DNA of 27,419 nucleotides from Candidatus Hodarchaeota archaeon (GCA_016840305.1 JAEOSP010000065.1:1-27419); one strand, 5' to 3'; counted from the first letter of the stretch, positions 15,063 to 24,704 are shown. Numbers and translations: made by a program. Notes: a model not told the origin generated them from the sequence alone.

Positions 15063-16997
15063 ATGACATTTGAAATACAAAAGAAAGAAGGCCTTGGAAG
15101 GCTAGGAACCATATCTATGGCAAAAAATTTTGAAACCCCCACTTTTCTGAATATCAGATTAAGAGAAAAACCTAAAATTATTACTGAGCTGGAGGAATTA
15201 ATGCTTCCTCACCAATCCAATGAATTACAACAAACTTTAAGCCAAGCGAATCTGTTGGATTATGATAATGATAATTCTCAGACTTTCACTAAGAATGATT
15301 ACCCTACTTGTTTTTTGTATCCACATTTACAAATACAAGGAAAATCTATTAATAAAATTAGTCACATTCAAGATTTTTTCCCAAGAGAATTTCACAATTC
15401 ATTGAAAAAGTTAGATGCTTATCACTTTATTCCATGGGACTTACCAAGTATTTTTTTAGATAATATCAATGAATATATTCAAGTCATTCAAAATTTAAAC
15501 CAGCAAGAAACAATAAATAGAAATTTAATGATCAATATTCCTTTTTCACCTGACCTTGAAAGGAATCTCGATGATTTTACATCTTTAGGTATCGGAATTG
15601 TTAGTCTAGGAGACATCTCATCGTTATTGAATCATCCTGAATATTTAATAAAATACATAACAGTAACAAAACAAAAATTTTCTCCTGATGTGATACTGTA
15701 TGCTCCTTCTGTACCTTCCTTCTATTTCCCAATCTTATCGTATTTAGGCATAGATTTATTTGACTTCACATTTTTAACTACAATTTCAACTACAGGAGAG
15801 AATCAAACTCCTGTTATTTTTGAACATGGGAACACTCATTCGGATTATATTTATACGCTTAATCGGGTCAGAAGAGCACTGAAAATAAATAAATTGAGAG
15901 ATTTAGCCCGTGTTTACGCGAATTCTTATCCACCACAAAAAACACTATTGAAAAAAATCGATCAAAAACATTCGTTGGAACAACAAACGTCTCTTTATGG
16001 AGCAGAGACTTTATATTGCACGGATGACACAGATCTCACTCGTCCAGAAGTTTCTTTGTTTAGAGAACGAGTCGCAAATCGTTTCTCTGTTCCTTCTTAT
16101 ACTCGAGGAATAATATTTCTTCCTTGTTCTGCTAGAAAACCTTATTCTCAATCGAAATCGCATGCTTCATTTAGACACGTTATCAAACGAAGTTTGAAAA
16201 GTGCACGTCATTCGGTTATGGAAATTATTCTCACAAGTCCATTGGGAGTTGTCCCTAGAGACCTTGAATATACTTTTCCAGCAGCTCATTATGATATTCC
16301 AGTTACAGGGGATTGGAGCAATGTTGAAAGGAATCATCTCGCTCAAGATCTCAGACAACTGTTATCAAAATGCTCTGATTCTACAATACTTATTGGTTAT
16401 GTAAAAGGTGCGGAAAGAGAGGTACTAAAGGCTGTATGTCTTGAACAGAATCGCAAAATTCACTTAATTGGAGAAGATATAACCTCATTAACCTCTAAAG
16501 AGGGCCTTTTTCAATTAAACCTACTTTTGAAAGAAAAATTATTAGCACTACCACGTTTAAAAGTAAATAACCAGCTGGAATTCTTACGTACCGTCTGTGA
16601 TTATCAATTCGGTCAGGGGACTGGAAATAAATTAATTCCTGATACTGTACAAATTAGAGGCAGAAAAGAGATAGGTTTACGGGTTACACTTAATGGAAAA
16701 CATCTTCTGACATTTAGAAAATCGACTGGATTATTAACACTCTCTCTCGAGGCTGCTAGACTTCTGTTTGGTCATTCTGAAAATATCGTAAAATTTGATG
16801 GAGATCATATACAAGGATCAACCATCTTTGCTAACGCAATAAAGGAAGCTCATTCAGAGATCCGTATTAATGATGAGGTTATTATTGTAAATAATGAGAA
16901 TGAGATAATTGCTACAGGCGTTGCATATCTACCAGGTAACTTGCTTGTAAGTATGAAGCACGGATTTGGTATAAAAATAAGGCAGAAGGTGAAATAA
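15063..16997 (+). CDS. arcS: archaeosine synthase ArcS (TGT-paralogue with PUA domain)
   Basis: 644 aa. In archaeosine synthesis ArcTGT places preQ0 at G15 of tRNA, then ArcS attaches lysine to the preQ0 nitrile, giving the intermediate RaSEA converts to G+. The N-terminal half is a divergent TGT-like barrel. ArcS is identified by PCSARKPYSQSKSH at 354-367, a family signature, followed by SPLGVVPRDLEYTFPAAHYD around 392-411. Residues about 570-643 are a PUA domain (VKFDGDHIQGSTIF, DEVIIVNNENEIIATGVA), which binds tRNA. This is not the transglycosylase itself: the catalytic ArcTGT motifs are missing and the ArcS motif is present. Start ATG 15063 has AGGT at 15051-15054. It is followed after one base by raSEA. 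Confidence 0.92.
   Translation: MTFEIQKKEGLGRLGTISMAKNFETPTFLNIRLREKPKIITELEELMLPHQSNELQQTLSQANLLDYDNDNSQTFTKNDYPTCFLYPHLQIQGKSINKISHIQDFFPREFHNSLKKLDAYHFIPWDLPSIFLDNINEYIQVIQNLNQQETINRNLMINIPFSPDLERNLDDFTSLGIGIVSLGDISSLLNHPEYLIKYITVTKQKFSPDVILYAPSVPSFYFPILSYLGIDLFDFTFLTTISTTGENQTPVIFEHGNTHSDYIYTLNRVRRALKINKLRDLARVYANSYPPQKTLLKKIDQKHSLEQQTSLYGAETLYCTDDTDLTRPEVSLFRERVANRFSVPSYTRGIIFLPCSARKPYSQSKSHASFRHVIKRSLKSARHSVMEIILTSPLGVVPRDLEYTFPAAHYDIPVTGDWSNVERNHLAQDLRQLLSKCSDSTILIGYVKGAEREVLKAVCLEQNRKIHLIGEDITSLTSKEGLFQLNLLLKEKLLALPRLKVNNQLEFLRTVCDYQFGQGTGNKLIPDTVQIRGRKEIGLRVTLNGKHLLTFRKSTGLLTLSLEAARLLFGHSENIVKFDGDHIQGSTIFANAIKEAHSEIRINDEVIIVNNENEIIATGVAYLPGNLLVSMKHGFGIKIRQKVK
16986..16992 (+). promoter_or_regulatory. 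ribosome binding site of raSEA inside arcS
   Basis: AAGGTGA lies in the last codons of arcS, six bases before ATG 16999. Stop and start codons are one base apart, so translation of the two subunits should be coupled. Confidence 0.7.
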
Positions 16998-16998
16998 T

Positions 16999-18096
16999 AT
17001 GGTTTACCCTAATAATAAACTGCTGACTTCGAAAATCCAGGAGATAAGGAACAAGCATCTAGCTCAGATTTCAGACAATGTTAATCCAAAGATTTGGAGC
17101 AGCGTTTCAGAAAATGAAGAGTATATAACTGTAACAATTGTTATACCTTCGAGGGGTTGTAGTTGGGCCTTAGGAGAATACGGTGGATGTTCTGTCTGTG
17201 GTTATATAAATGATTCATCACGGGATAGAGTAGTTCCAATAGAAATAATAATTAAGCATTTGACAAAATTATTAGTTGAAACAGAATATTCTAAAAAAAT
17301 AGAAGTCCAAATATTTAATTCTGGTAGCTTTTTTGATGAAAAAGATGTTTCTTCTGATTTAAGATCAAGAATTATTAGCTTAATCACCAATGTTCCAAAC
17401 GTATTCAAATTAGCTGTTGAATGTAGGACAGAATACATCATTAAAGAAAAATCTATTATTGAGGAAACAATTAAGCAGCTTAAAGGAGTTATTCTAGAGA
17501 TAGGAATAGGATTAGAAAGCTCAAATGATACCATTCTAAGGGATTGTTGGAATAAAGGTACTACACTTGAGAACTACAAAAAATCTGTAAAAATACTGCA
17601 AACACTGGGCGTGAAAATCAAAAGTTATATTTTTATAAAACCACCATTTCTTACAGAGAGAGACGCTATAAGAGACACAATCATAACTATTTCTGAGGTT
17701 GCTAAGATAGGTACTGATGTAATCTCCATTAATCCTTGCAATGTTCAGAACGGAACCCTTGTAAACGAACTTTTCCGTCAAAATAGATATCGTCCCCCCT
17801 GGTTATGGTCTGTCCTCCACATAATTCAAACAGCTACAAAGATTGCTCCTGATACAGCAATTATCTGTGATCCTTCGGCGGCAGGTAAGCTTCGAGGAGC
17901 ACATAACTGCGGAAAATGTGACAAAACAGTTTTACATTTATTGACAAAAGCAATTAACAAGGAAAAATTACCTTCTGATCTATCCCAAATATGTTCATGT
18001 TATAATAAATGGGAAATCATCATCTCGACTCCATCGGAATTTCTGAGAATAAGAAATATTGCAAAGCTTCAACGTCTCTCGTTATTACAAGAATAG
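16999..18096 (+). CDS. raSEA: RaSEA, radical SAM enzyme for archaeosine formation
   Basis: 365 aa. RaSEA is the partner of ArcS: it cleaves the lysine side chain of the preQ0-lysine tRNA intermediate by radical SAM chemistry to leave archaeosine. The sequence has a radical SAM cysteine cluster at C54, C64 and C67 (RGCSWALGEYGGCSVCGY), a CX9CX2C spacing typical of the Elp3-like TIGR01210 family rather than the standard CX3CX2C. Barrel elements include the strand LKGVILEIGIGLESSND at about 165-181 and VKIKSYIFIKPPFL near 206. A C-terminal Cys-rich segment (NCGKCDK, near 309-315, and later ICSCYN) may bind metal or an auxiliary cluster. It is cotranslated with arcS and converges on dnaJ. Confidence 0.88.
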   Translation: MVYPNNKLLTSKIQEIRNKHLAQISDNVNPKIWSSVSENEEYITVTIVIPSRGCSWALGEYGGCSVCGYINDSSRDRVVPIEIIIKHLTKLLVETEYSKKIEVQIFNSGSFFDEKDVSSDLRSRIISLITNVPNVFKLAVECRTEYIIKEKSIIEETIKQLKGVILEIGIGLESSNDTILRDCWNKGTTLENYKKSVKILQTLGVKIKSYIFIKPPFLTERDAIRDTIITISEVAKIGTDVISINPCNVQNGTLVNELFRQNRYRPPWLWSVLHIIQTATKIAPDTAIICDPSAAGKLRGAHNCGKCDKTVLHLLTKAINKEKLPSDLSQICSCYNKWEIIISTPSEFLRIRNIAKLQRLSLLQE

Positions 18097-18125
18097 TCAA
18101 GATAGTAACGTTGGGCTAAATACGA

Positions 18126-19277
18126 TTACTTTTTAGCGAGAAAATGCTTTTCTAATGCTGAATAATCCTTAAAAACATAATTATTATCGACTTGGGATTG
18201 TATTTGTTCGAATTGGGATTTTATATCTTTTTTTAGTTTGGAAGGTATCTTTACCATTATCCCTATATGCATATCTCCGCGTCTGGAACTATTTGGGTCA
18301 GGTGCTCCTTTATTACGGAGTGTGATGATTTTTCCTGATTCAGTACCAGGTTTAATAGTAATTTTCTCCTCACCATTAATTGTAGGTATAGTCATTTTTT
18401 TACCAAGTAAGGCATCAAAAAAACTTATAGGAAGTTCTAGAATGATGTCTGACCCATTTCTTTGGAAAAATGGATGAGGGAGAACATTAATAACAACCAT
18501 TAAGTCACCCGAAGGACCATTCATCTCACCTGGCCTACCTTCCCCTCGAATAACAACACGCATACCATTATCGACACCTGCGGGAATTTGTGCTTCTACA
18601 GTACGCGTTTGCTTAACTTTTCCATTTCCATCACAAGTTTGACATTCAGTTCCCCGTATCAGCATTTCTCCTTCGCCCCGACATTTTGGGCAAGTTGTTA
18701 TGTTGATCATCTGACCAAAAACTGTTCGTTGGACCTGACGAACTTCTCCTGCACCATTACATGAGTCACATTTCTTAAGCGACTTTCCCTCTCGAACTCT
18801 TTTACCATGACAGGTAGGACATTGGGCCCAATTGGGAACTTTTATCTTCTTCGTTAACCCTTGCATAGCTTCTTCAAACGTTAATTCTAAATTCAGTCTA
18901 ACATCTTGGCCCCGCCTCGTGCGAGATTGATAAGAACGGTTTCTAGATCCTCCACCTCCGAAAGCACTGAAGAGGTCATCAAAAATACCAAATCCACTAA
19001 ATATATCCTCCAATCCAGAACCTGAAAAATCACGGAACGAACTCCCCGATAATCCTTCATGACCAAAACGATCGTACCGCGACCTTTTCTCTGAATCGGA
19101 GAGGACCTCAAATGCTTCTGCTACTTCTTTAAACTTGTTCTCTGCATCTGGATCCTCTGGATTCATATCAGGATGATATTTGCGAGCGAGCTTTCGAAAT
19201 ACTTTCTTTATCTCTTTACCGTCAGCATTTCGTTGAACACCGAGGACTTCATAATAGTCACGCTTATTTTTACTCAA
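18126..19277 (-). CDS. dnaJ: DnaJ (Hsp40) co-chaperone
   Basis: 383 aa, type I DnaJ. The J domain at the N-terminus contains KYHPD, the HPD motif that stimulates DnaK ATPase. A Gly/Phe-rich segment follows ([15 protein letters not shown]). Four zinc-binding repeats then come: [24 protein letters not shown] and CQTCDGNG. The first lacks the usual final Gly-x-Gly pattern but keeps both Cys. The C-terminal substrate-binding beta domains end with LRNKGAPDP. The start is TTG 19277, supported by AGGTGAT (plus-strand 19282-19288) four bases upstream. Gene order grpE-dnaK-dnaJ is a normal archaeal heat-shock arrangement, probably acquired long ago from bacteria. It is the last gene of the operon. Confidence 0.96.
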   Translation of the reverse strand: MSKNKRDYYEVLGVQRNADGKEIKKVFRKLARKYHPDMNPEDPDAENKFKEVAEAFEVLSDSEKRSRYDRFGHEGLSGSSFRDFSGSGLEDIFSGFGIFDDLFSAFGGGGSRNRSYQSRTRRGQDVRLNLELTFEEAMQGLTKKIKVPNWAQCPTCHGKRVREGKSLKKCDSCNGAGEVRQVQRTVFGQMINITTCPKCRGEGEMLIRGTECQTCDGNGKVKQTRTVEAQIPAGVDNGMRVVIRGEGRPGEMNGPSGDLMVVINVLPHPFFQRNGSDIILELPISFFDALLGKKMTIPTINGEEKITIKPGTESGKIITLRNKGAPDPNSSRRGDMHIGIMVKIPSKLKKDIKSQFEQIQSQVDNNYVFKDYSALEKHFLAKK

Positions 19278-19307
19278 CTATATCACCTGATTTGGGAACA
19301 GAAGAAT

Positions 19308-21176
19308 TTATTCGTCATCATCAACGATTTCATAATCTACGTCGACAACTTCAGAATCATCTTGTTTACTAGTAGATGGACCACCTGGAGCTCCTTGAAA
19401 CCCTGCACCTGGAGTACCTTGAAAACCAGATCCACCTGGCGCACCTTGTTGAGCGTAGAGTTTCTGAGCTAATTCTTGTGCGACTTTTTCTAGTGCTTCA
19501 TTCTTCTGGGTAATCTCTGATACATTTCCAGATTGAAGAGCAGACTTTAGTTCTTCGATTTGTTTCTCCAGATTTTCTTTTTCAGAACTACCGAGTTTTT
19601 CACCAAGATCCTTTATTAATTTTTCAACTTGATATATCAAAGAATCTCCTTTATTACGAGCTTCTGCCTCTTTTAGTCGCTGATTATCTTCTTCCTCATA
19701 CTTTGCAGCTTCATCGGCCATTCTTTGGAAATCCTTTTCAGAAAGACCAGTATCACTTTTTATTGTAATTTTCTGTTCATTTCCAGTTCCCAAATCCTTT
19801 GCTTTTACATTCACTATACCATTAGCATCTATGTCAAAACTTACCTCTATTTGAGGAACTCCACGAGGAGCTGGGGGAATACCAACAAGTTGAAAACGTC
19901 CAAGTGTAATATTATCGGCAGCCATTTTTCTCTCGCCTTGTAACACATGAATTTCAACCGATGGTTGATTATCAGCGGCAGTTGAGAATATTTGTTCCTT
20001 GTGAGTTGGTATTGTTGTATTTCTATCTATTAATGGAGTAAAAACACGACCTAATGTTTCAATTCCCAAGGATAAGGGAGTAACATCTAATAAAAGAACA
20101 TCCTTAACATCTCCTGTTAGAATAGCTGCTTGTATTGCAGCACCCAAAGCAACACACTCATCAGGATTAAGCTCCTTTGAGGGTTCCTTGTTGAAATAGC
20201 TTTTAATCGCAGATTGCACAGCTGGAACACGAGTTGAACCTCCAACAAGCAGAATTTTGTGAATATCTGAAGGTTCCATTTTAGCATCTTTCATTGCGCT
20301 TCTAGTAGGGCCCATTGCAGCTTCAATTAGATCTGCAATCATTATTTCAAATTTAGATCTAGTTAAGGTGAGATTTAAGTGTTTTGGTCCTGTATTATCT
20401 GCATAAATATATGGTAAATTCATATCTGCTGAATTTTTTTGAGATAGTTCAATTTTGGCCATTTCTGCGGAATCTTTTAGCCTTTGAAGTGCCATTGGAT
20501 CATTTGATAGGTCTAATCCACTCTCTTTCTTGAATTCTTCAATCATCCAATCCATTATTCGTTGATCGAAATCGTCACCGCCAAGGCGATTATTTCCTGA
20601 AGTGGCCTTAACCTCGAATACACCTTCGGATAATTCTAAGATTGAAACATCGAATGTTCCTCCGCCTAAATCAAAGACTAGAATTGTAGATTCGCCTTCT
20701 TTATCCATACCATAGGCTAATGATGCACTTGTGGGTTCATTTATGATTCTCAACACTTCTAATCCTGCAATTTTACCTGCATCTTTGGTAGCTTGTCGTT
20801 GAGAATCAGAAAAATAAGCGGGACCAGTAATAACTGCTTGTGTTATAGATTCTCCCAAATATGCTTCTGCATCGCGCTTAAGCTTTTGAAGAATCATCGC
20901 ACTTAATTCCGCTGGTTTGTAAACCTTTCCATCGATTGTCTTTGTGTAAGAAGTTCCCATTTCTCTTTTAATGGACCGAACAGTTCGATCAGGATTGGAA
21001 ATGGCTTGTCTTTTTGCTAATGTACCAACTATTCGTTCGCCTTCTTTTGTAATGGCGATCACTGATGGAGTGGTTCGTTGACCCTCCGCGTTGGGTATGA
21101 TTTTCGCTTTTCCACCTTCCATTGTAGCAATGGCGGAAAAAGTTGTTCCTAAGTCTATGCCAATTGGTCTTTGCAT
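19308..21176 (-). CDS. dnaK: DnaK (Hsp70) chaperone
   Basis: 622 aa. ATP-dependent chaperone that binds hydrophobic peptide segments. The actin-like ATPase domain has the phosphate-1 loop [12 protein letters not shown] (residues 5-16), phosphate-2 region [22 protein letters not shown], and adenosine region [12 protein letters not shown]. The interdomain linker is [15 protein letters not shown], followed by the substrate domain and a helical lid. The tail is Gly/Pro-rich and ends in an acidic stretch ([11 protein letters not shown]) rather than the bacterial EEVD-like form. Start ATG 21176 has AAGGAG at about ten bases upstream, the best ribosome binding site in the operon; it is also the only ATG start among the operon's genes. 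Confidence 0.98.
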   Translation of the reverse strand: MQRPIGIDLGTTFSAIATMEGGKAKIIPNAEGQRTTPSVIAITKEGERIVGTLAKRQAISNPDRTVRSIKREMGTSYTKTIDGKVYKPAELSAMILQKLKRDAEAYLGESITQAVITGPAYFSDSQRQATKDAGKIAGLEVLRIINEPTSASLAYGMDKEGESTILVFDLGGGTFDVSILELSEGVFEVKATSGNNRLGGDDFDQRIMDWMIEEFKKESGLDLSNDPMALQRLKDSAEMAKIELSQKNSADMNLPYIYADNTGPKHLNLTLTRSKFEIMIADLIEAAMGPTRSAMKDAKMEPSDIHKILLVGGSTRVPAVQSAIKSYFNKEPSKELNPDECVALGAAIQAAILTGDVKDVLLLDVTPLSLGIETLGRVFTPLIDRNTTIPTHKEQIFSTAADNQPSVEIHVLQGERKMAADNITLGRFQLVGIPPAPRGVPQIEVSFDIDANGIVNVKAKDLGTGNEQKITIKSDTGLSEKDFQRMADEAAKYEEEDNQRLKEAEARNKGDSLIYQVEKLIKDLGEKLGSSEKENLEKQIEELKSALQSGNVSEITQKNEALEKVAQELAQKLYAQQGAPGGSGFQGTPGAGFQGAPGGPSTSKQDDSEVVDVDYEIVDDDE

Positions 21177-21194
21177 CTTTATTTCTCCTTTATT

Positions 21195-21806
21195 TTATTT
21201 TTTTGCAATTATAACTTTACTAGGACGTAGTAAAACTGAATCCAATTTATATCCAGCTTGAATTTCCTCTATAATAGTATCTTCCTCTACACTAGAATCC
21301 TGTCGAACAAGAATGACTTCATGTACGGCAGGATCGAATTTTTCACCAATGCAGGTAACCCTTTGAACACCTTCGTTTTTTAAGATGGTGAAAAATTGAG
21401 CTTCAACAGCCTTAAAACCCTCCTTTACAACATCAAGGGTTACAGATGTTTCTGAAAAACTGCTGGTACCTTTTTCAAAACTGTCAGCAAGATCAAGAAA
21501 TTTTGTGATAAGATCTGCATTTGCTGATTTAAGCAATTTAAGACGCTCTGCTTTAGTTCTTTTGTTTAAATTCTCATAATCGGCCAATGCACGTAAGTGA
21601 TGACTTTTTAACTTCTTATTTTCCTCAATCTTCTCTTCTAGTTCTTTTTGAAGATGTGCTATATTATCTTGTATCTTATCCTTCTGTATCTTCTGATCTG
21701 AAACAGTGTCTTGTTGGGTTGTTTCACTTTGCATTATTTGTTCCTCTATATCTATGACATTATTTTCGTCACTATCTGTATCCTGAGGAGTTTTATCTTC
21801 GATCAA
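21195..21806 (-). CDS. grpE: GrpE nucleotide exchange factor
   Basis: 203 aa. GrpE releases ADP from DnaK. An acidic, Gln-rich N-terminal tail precedes a long dimerising helix (residues about 40-110, with LQKELEEKIEENKKLKSHHL). The C-terminal beta-wing domain is well kept: GEKFDPAVHEVILVRQ and then IIEEIQAGYKLDSVLLRPS, the family signature. TTG 21806 is the only reasonable start; it comes six bases after the upstream TGA (21813-21815). The next gene, dnaK, follows by 18 bases. Confidence 0.95.
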   Translation of the reverse strand: MIEDKTPQDTDSDENNVIDIEEQIMQSETTQQDTVSDQKIQKDKIQDNIAHLQKELEEKIEENKKLKSHHLRALADYENLNKRTKAERLKLLKSANADLITKFLDLADSFEKGTSSFSETSVTLDVVKEGFKAVEAQFFTILKNEGVQRVTCIGEKFDPAVHEVILVRQDSSVEEDTIIEEIQAGYKLDSVLLRPSKVIIAKK

Positions 21807-21812
21807 TGTTTT

Positions 21813-22550
21813 TCACTCTGTTTGGTTATTCACTGTTACTTCAAGTTTGCGCATTAAATCTAAACCTCTTGCTGGTAAAAGATTTTTCTCATTTAACCTT
21901 TTAAAAGATGCAAGAAGTTCATCGCGTTGTGTTTCAATCTCTTTTTGAAGAATGTCAATTTTAATCGGAGCAGAACTAGAAAATATCGTATAAGCTAACT
22001 CACGATCTTTCCTATGGTCGTCACCCTCTAATTTCATCGAAATTGTTTCGTTTAATTCTCCCGTTACACTGAGTTTTCGACTAAGAATAAAGCTCTCAAT
22101 CGATCCTAATTTATCTAGAATAATGTTTAGAGAACGAATCTGATCAGCATAATTCTGATGATCTTTTTCCACTGCACGAGAAAGTAGTGTTGACATATCT
22201 TTACTTATTTCTTCTAGATGGGACTGTAAATCATCCTCAGGAAGGCTAAGATCCCCAAGCTGAATGTCTATGACATCAATATCGAACGAATGCTGACTGA
22301 GTGTTATTCTTACTGACAGGTTTTTCGCAATACGGTATAATTTTCTACTAGGGCCATGTGGACCTTCAACTAATTCCTGATTCAGCCACCCTTTCTCTAA
22401 TAAGCATTGAAGATGTCGTAAGAGGTATTGTTGAGATCTTTTCAGCTCTCCTGCTAGCTGAAAAAGATATTTAGGCTCTTGAGCAACGGATCGCAGTATT
22501 TCCCTACGTATATCGCTTCCCACTAGCTCGAAAAATTCTTTTTCATCCAA
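21813..22550 (-). CDS. winged-helix regulator heading the heat-shock operon
   Basis: 245 aa. Residues 5-75 form an ArsR-like winged helix (SDIRREILRSVAQEP; LAGELKRSQQYLLRHLQCLLEKGWL; wing GPSRKLYRIAK). Residues 100-165 form a helical linker with coiled-coil character. Residues 183-230 appear to hold a second winged helix (RELAYTIFSSSAPIKIDIL; LLASFKRLNEKNLLPARGL). Two wHTH units in one chain could bridge an operator or bind two sites. As the first gene of the grpE-dnaK-dnaJ operon it is a good candidate for an autoregulating heat-shock repressor, similar in role to Phr of Pyrococcus but not clearly its orthologue. TTG 22550 follows an in-frame TAA TAG and has AGGAG (plus 22561-22565). Confidence 0.8.
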   Translation of the reverse strand: MDEKEFFELVGSDIRREILRSVAQEPKYLFQLAGELKRSQQYLLRHLQCLLEKGWLNQELVEGPHGPSRKLYRIAKNLSVRITLSQHSFDIDVIDIQLGDLSLPEDDLQSHLEEISKDMSTLLSRAVEKDHQNYADQIRSLNIILDKLGSIESFILSRKLSVTGELNETISMKLEGDDHRKDRELAYTIFSSSAPIKIDILQKEIETQRDELLASFKRLNEKNLLPARGLDLMRKLEVTVNNQTE

Positions 22551-22583
22551 ACAGCATCTACTCTCCTATTAAAAGTCACTTTA

Positions 22584-22604
22584 CTCTATTTAATAGAAGA
22601 TATA
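22584..22604 (-). promoter_or_regulatory. heat-shock operon TATA box and candidate operator
   Basis: On the minus strand CTTATATC (plus 22597-22604) is a TATA-like box about 50 bp before TTG 22550. Just downstream of it the perfect palindrome CTATTTAATAG (22584-22594) lies between TATA and the predicted transcription start near 22574. A protein bound here would block pre-initiation complex assembly or polymerase recruitment. AT-rich palindromes of this size also occur by chance. Confidence 0.45.
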
Positions 22605-22701
22605 AGACCTAATAAAAATTTTGTTTAGTACTTATCGTTTTATTCACTAGCTTAGATTAGCTAATTGAATTATCTAAAATGAATATTCAAAGATTATTGC
22701 C

Positions 22702-23664
22702 TTATTCTTCTTCATCAAATATTAATTCATCTTCATCGTGCAAAAAGTCAGGATCTTGAGTCATCATGATTCGCATCTCTTCAAAGGTTAAAACTTTCTT
22801 TTTCTTCGTGCTCAATTTTTCTTGAATAATTGCCTTTTGTTCTTCAAGGAGTTCTGCGCTAGCTTGTTCACGTTTGATTTGAACACGTTCTTTTTGCATT
22901 CGATTTTGTTCTCTGAAAATACTTGATTTATCTCTTAGAGCTTTATTTAATTCTCGGAATTCTTCACGAAACTTTCTGATGGCATCAGCTTTTTCCAGAA
23001 ATATCTTATGACATTTATCAGCGTCGTCTTTAGCCTTTTTTCCTGTTTCGTAAAGATCTGTTAGCTGTTGATGTGATTTCTGTGAGTTTTCAACTAGATC
23101 TTGAAAATCCTTCCAACTATGATCTAAAAAACCACGAAGATGGTTGATTTCCCTGTTAATTTCCTTTCGTGCCTTAAGCTTTTCTGTGGAGACAGAAATT
23201 TCTCCTAATTGTGACATTAAGGCATTAACCTGGTCAGTTAGCTGTCGTTCTTCAGCGATTCCCATTGTAGGTGTGGTTTGAATTTTCCAATCAAGAGTGT
23301 CGATTCGTTTTTTCAAACGATGGGATTTCTGAATGTCAATCTCTGTAATCTCTAAAGAAGTAATCTCCTCTTGAAGAGATTTCGCTTTTTCAATCAGACC
23401 TTTCATTTCTTCAAGTACACTTCGACGTACTGATTTTAATTCCTGAATTGAGCGATTATTCTTATCGCGATGTTCTTTTAATTCACGAACTTTACCAAAA
23501 TTCTCAGATGCTATTTTATTGAGCCTGTCACGATCTTCTCGGTTCTGATTTCGTTCTTTCTCCAGTTTTCGGAGGTTTTCCAACAAATCAGCTTTCGCTT
23601 CTCGAAGCTGTATTATTTCTTCCCGAAGACTTCGTAGATCGTGAATTTCAAAAGCTTTCGACAT
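22702..23664 (-). CDS. archaeal coiled-coil protein (COG1340-like)
   Basis: 320 aa, nearly all charged coiled coil from residue 8 to about 285, with heptad-like leucine spacing and many Glu, Lys and Arg residues (LREEIIQLREAKADLLENLR). It breaks near residue 130 (TTPTMGIAEER), where the family has a turn, which would let the helices fold back on each other. The C-terminus is strongly acidic (DEDELIFDEEE). No ATPase head is present, so it is not an SMC or Rad50 protein. This type of protein is widespread and single-copy in archaea; function is not established. Start ATG 23664 has GTGATATAG just upstream. It is on the same strand as the heat-shock operon but separated by 150 bp, so likely has its own promoter. 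Confidence 0.75.
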   Translation of the reverse strand: MSKAFEIHDLRSLREEIIQLREAKADLLENLRKLEKERNQNREDRDRLNKIASENFGKVRELKEHRDKNNRSIQELKSVRRSVLEEMKGLIEKAKSLQEEITSLEITEIDIQKSHRLKKRIDTLDWKIQTTPTMGIAEERQLTDQVNALMSQLGEISVSTEKLKARKEINREINHLRGFLDHSWKDFQDLVENSQKSHQQLTDLYETGKKAKDDADKCHKIFLEKADAIRKFREEFRELNKALRDKSSIFREQNRMQKERVQIKREQASAELLEEQKAIIQEKLSTKKKKVLTFEEMRIMMTQDPDFLHDEDELIFDEEE

Positions 23665-23981
23665 CTATATCACATGTTCAGAATTAATCAAAAAACGCTT
23701 TATACTGGCGTTAGATTGGTACAAGAAAAACCCATCTGACTGTATTTCATCGAAAATCTCTGAAATTTAAATTTGCTTTGATAACAATTTTCTTAGATTT
23801 CTTCAAATTTATTGCTCTAAATTCTTTAATCGCCTTTTTATTCGAAAAAACCAATATTACAAGAGGGGTTCACAATTTCAAATGTGTAGAGGGGTGAAGT
23901 AACATAAATACGCAAAAATAAGTAATTGAGCAATAACGAATTGCTTATTTGATCTATCTAGCTCCTGAAAACATAAGTAAG
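23665..23981. other. divergent intergenic region with an inverted repeat
   Basis: About 315 bp between the coiled-coil and HAD genes, with no gene visible. At 23917-23949, AATAAGTAATT and AATTGCTTATT form arms that pair in 10 of 11 positions around an 11-nt loop, ending 32 bp before ATG 23982. It may be an operator or a leader hairpin. The rest shows nothing I can name. Confidence 0.4.
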
Positions 23982-24704
23982 ATGACAACTCCCGTTGCAA
24001 AAACAGTAATATTTGATTTGGATGGTACTTTACTTGATTCCATGCGAATTTTTAAAGAAATTGTTGTTTCTAACTTGGATAGATACGGAGTTGTAAAGAC
24101 AAAAGAATCAATGAACGAAATTGGGATTAAACTTCTAGAAATAAATCGTACCTCTCAAACGAAACCAAGTATAATCTTAATTTTCAAGATATTCTGGCGA
24201 GTAGGAAGATCTTTTGGATTATCGAGAATAGGAGCCCTCCAGTTTACAACTAAGTGTCTTAAAAATGTTAAAGCGGTGTATAAAAACGCAAAATTATTCC
24301 CAAAGACGAAAGAAAGTTTACTGAAGCTTCTCGAAAATGGTTATTGTCTGGGAATTTGTACATCGGCGAATCGTGATCAAATGAACTTAACCTTGAAAAA
24401 GCATGAATTAATTGATTTATTTCACCCAAAAGCTCTTATCTCACGAGATGATGTTATTAATTTGAAACCAGCTCCAGAAGGGATTTTTCTTGCTATGAAC
24501 GCATGTTCATCTCGAGTAGAGGATTGTTTCTATTTAGGAGATATGCCTTCTGATATAATAGCTGGAGAAAGTGCAGGATTAACCACAATAGGTCTTACAA
24601 CAGGACTTGTGAGTCGTGAACTATTATTCAGATTTAGTTCTCCAACGATAGTTCTAGATTCGATTGAGGAAGCAACCGAGTGGATTTTAACTTCTAATAA
24701 GTAG
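23982..24704 (+). CDS. HAD-superfamily phosphatase (phosphoglycolate phosphatase-like)
   Basis: 240 aa. A haloacid dehalogenase-fold hydrolase that removes phosphate from a small metabolite. Motif I is FDLDGTLLDS (nucleophile Asp12, acid/base Asp14). A helical cap lies at about 20-90. Motif II is CTSAN (Ser/Thr contact), motif III is the lysine in NLKPAPEG, and motif IV is LGDMPSDI, the Mg2+-binding acidic pair. Motifs and length match the Gph/PGP-like subgroup. Substrate is not readable. I start at ATG 23982, 33 bases after a TTG that is also in frame, because MTTPVAKTVIFDLDGT is the usual spacing to motif I. No clear ribosome binding site precedes it, so the transcript may be leaderless. 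Confidence 0.88.
   Translation: MTTPVAKTVIFDLDGTLLDSMRIFKEIVVSNLDRYGVVKTKESMNEIGIKLLEINRTSQTKPSIILIFKIFWRVGRSFGLSRIGALQFTTKCLKNVKAVYKNAKLFPKTKESLLKLLENGYCLGICTSANRDQMNLTLKKHELIDLFHPKALISRDDVINLKPAPEGIFLAMNACSSRVEDCFYLGDMPSDIIAGESAGLTTIGLTTGLVSRELLFRFSSPTIVLDSIEEATEWILTSNK

Noticed and set aside
15063..16997. Archaeal tRNA-guanine transglycosylase (arcTGT)
   Set aside because: The PCSARKPYS signature and position next to raSEA identify ArcS, a non-catalytic TGT paralogue, and not the transglycosylase.
22702..23664. SMC/Rad50-like ATPase
   Set aside because: Only coiled coil is present; Walker A, Walker B and the ABC signature are missing.
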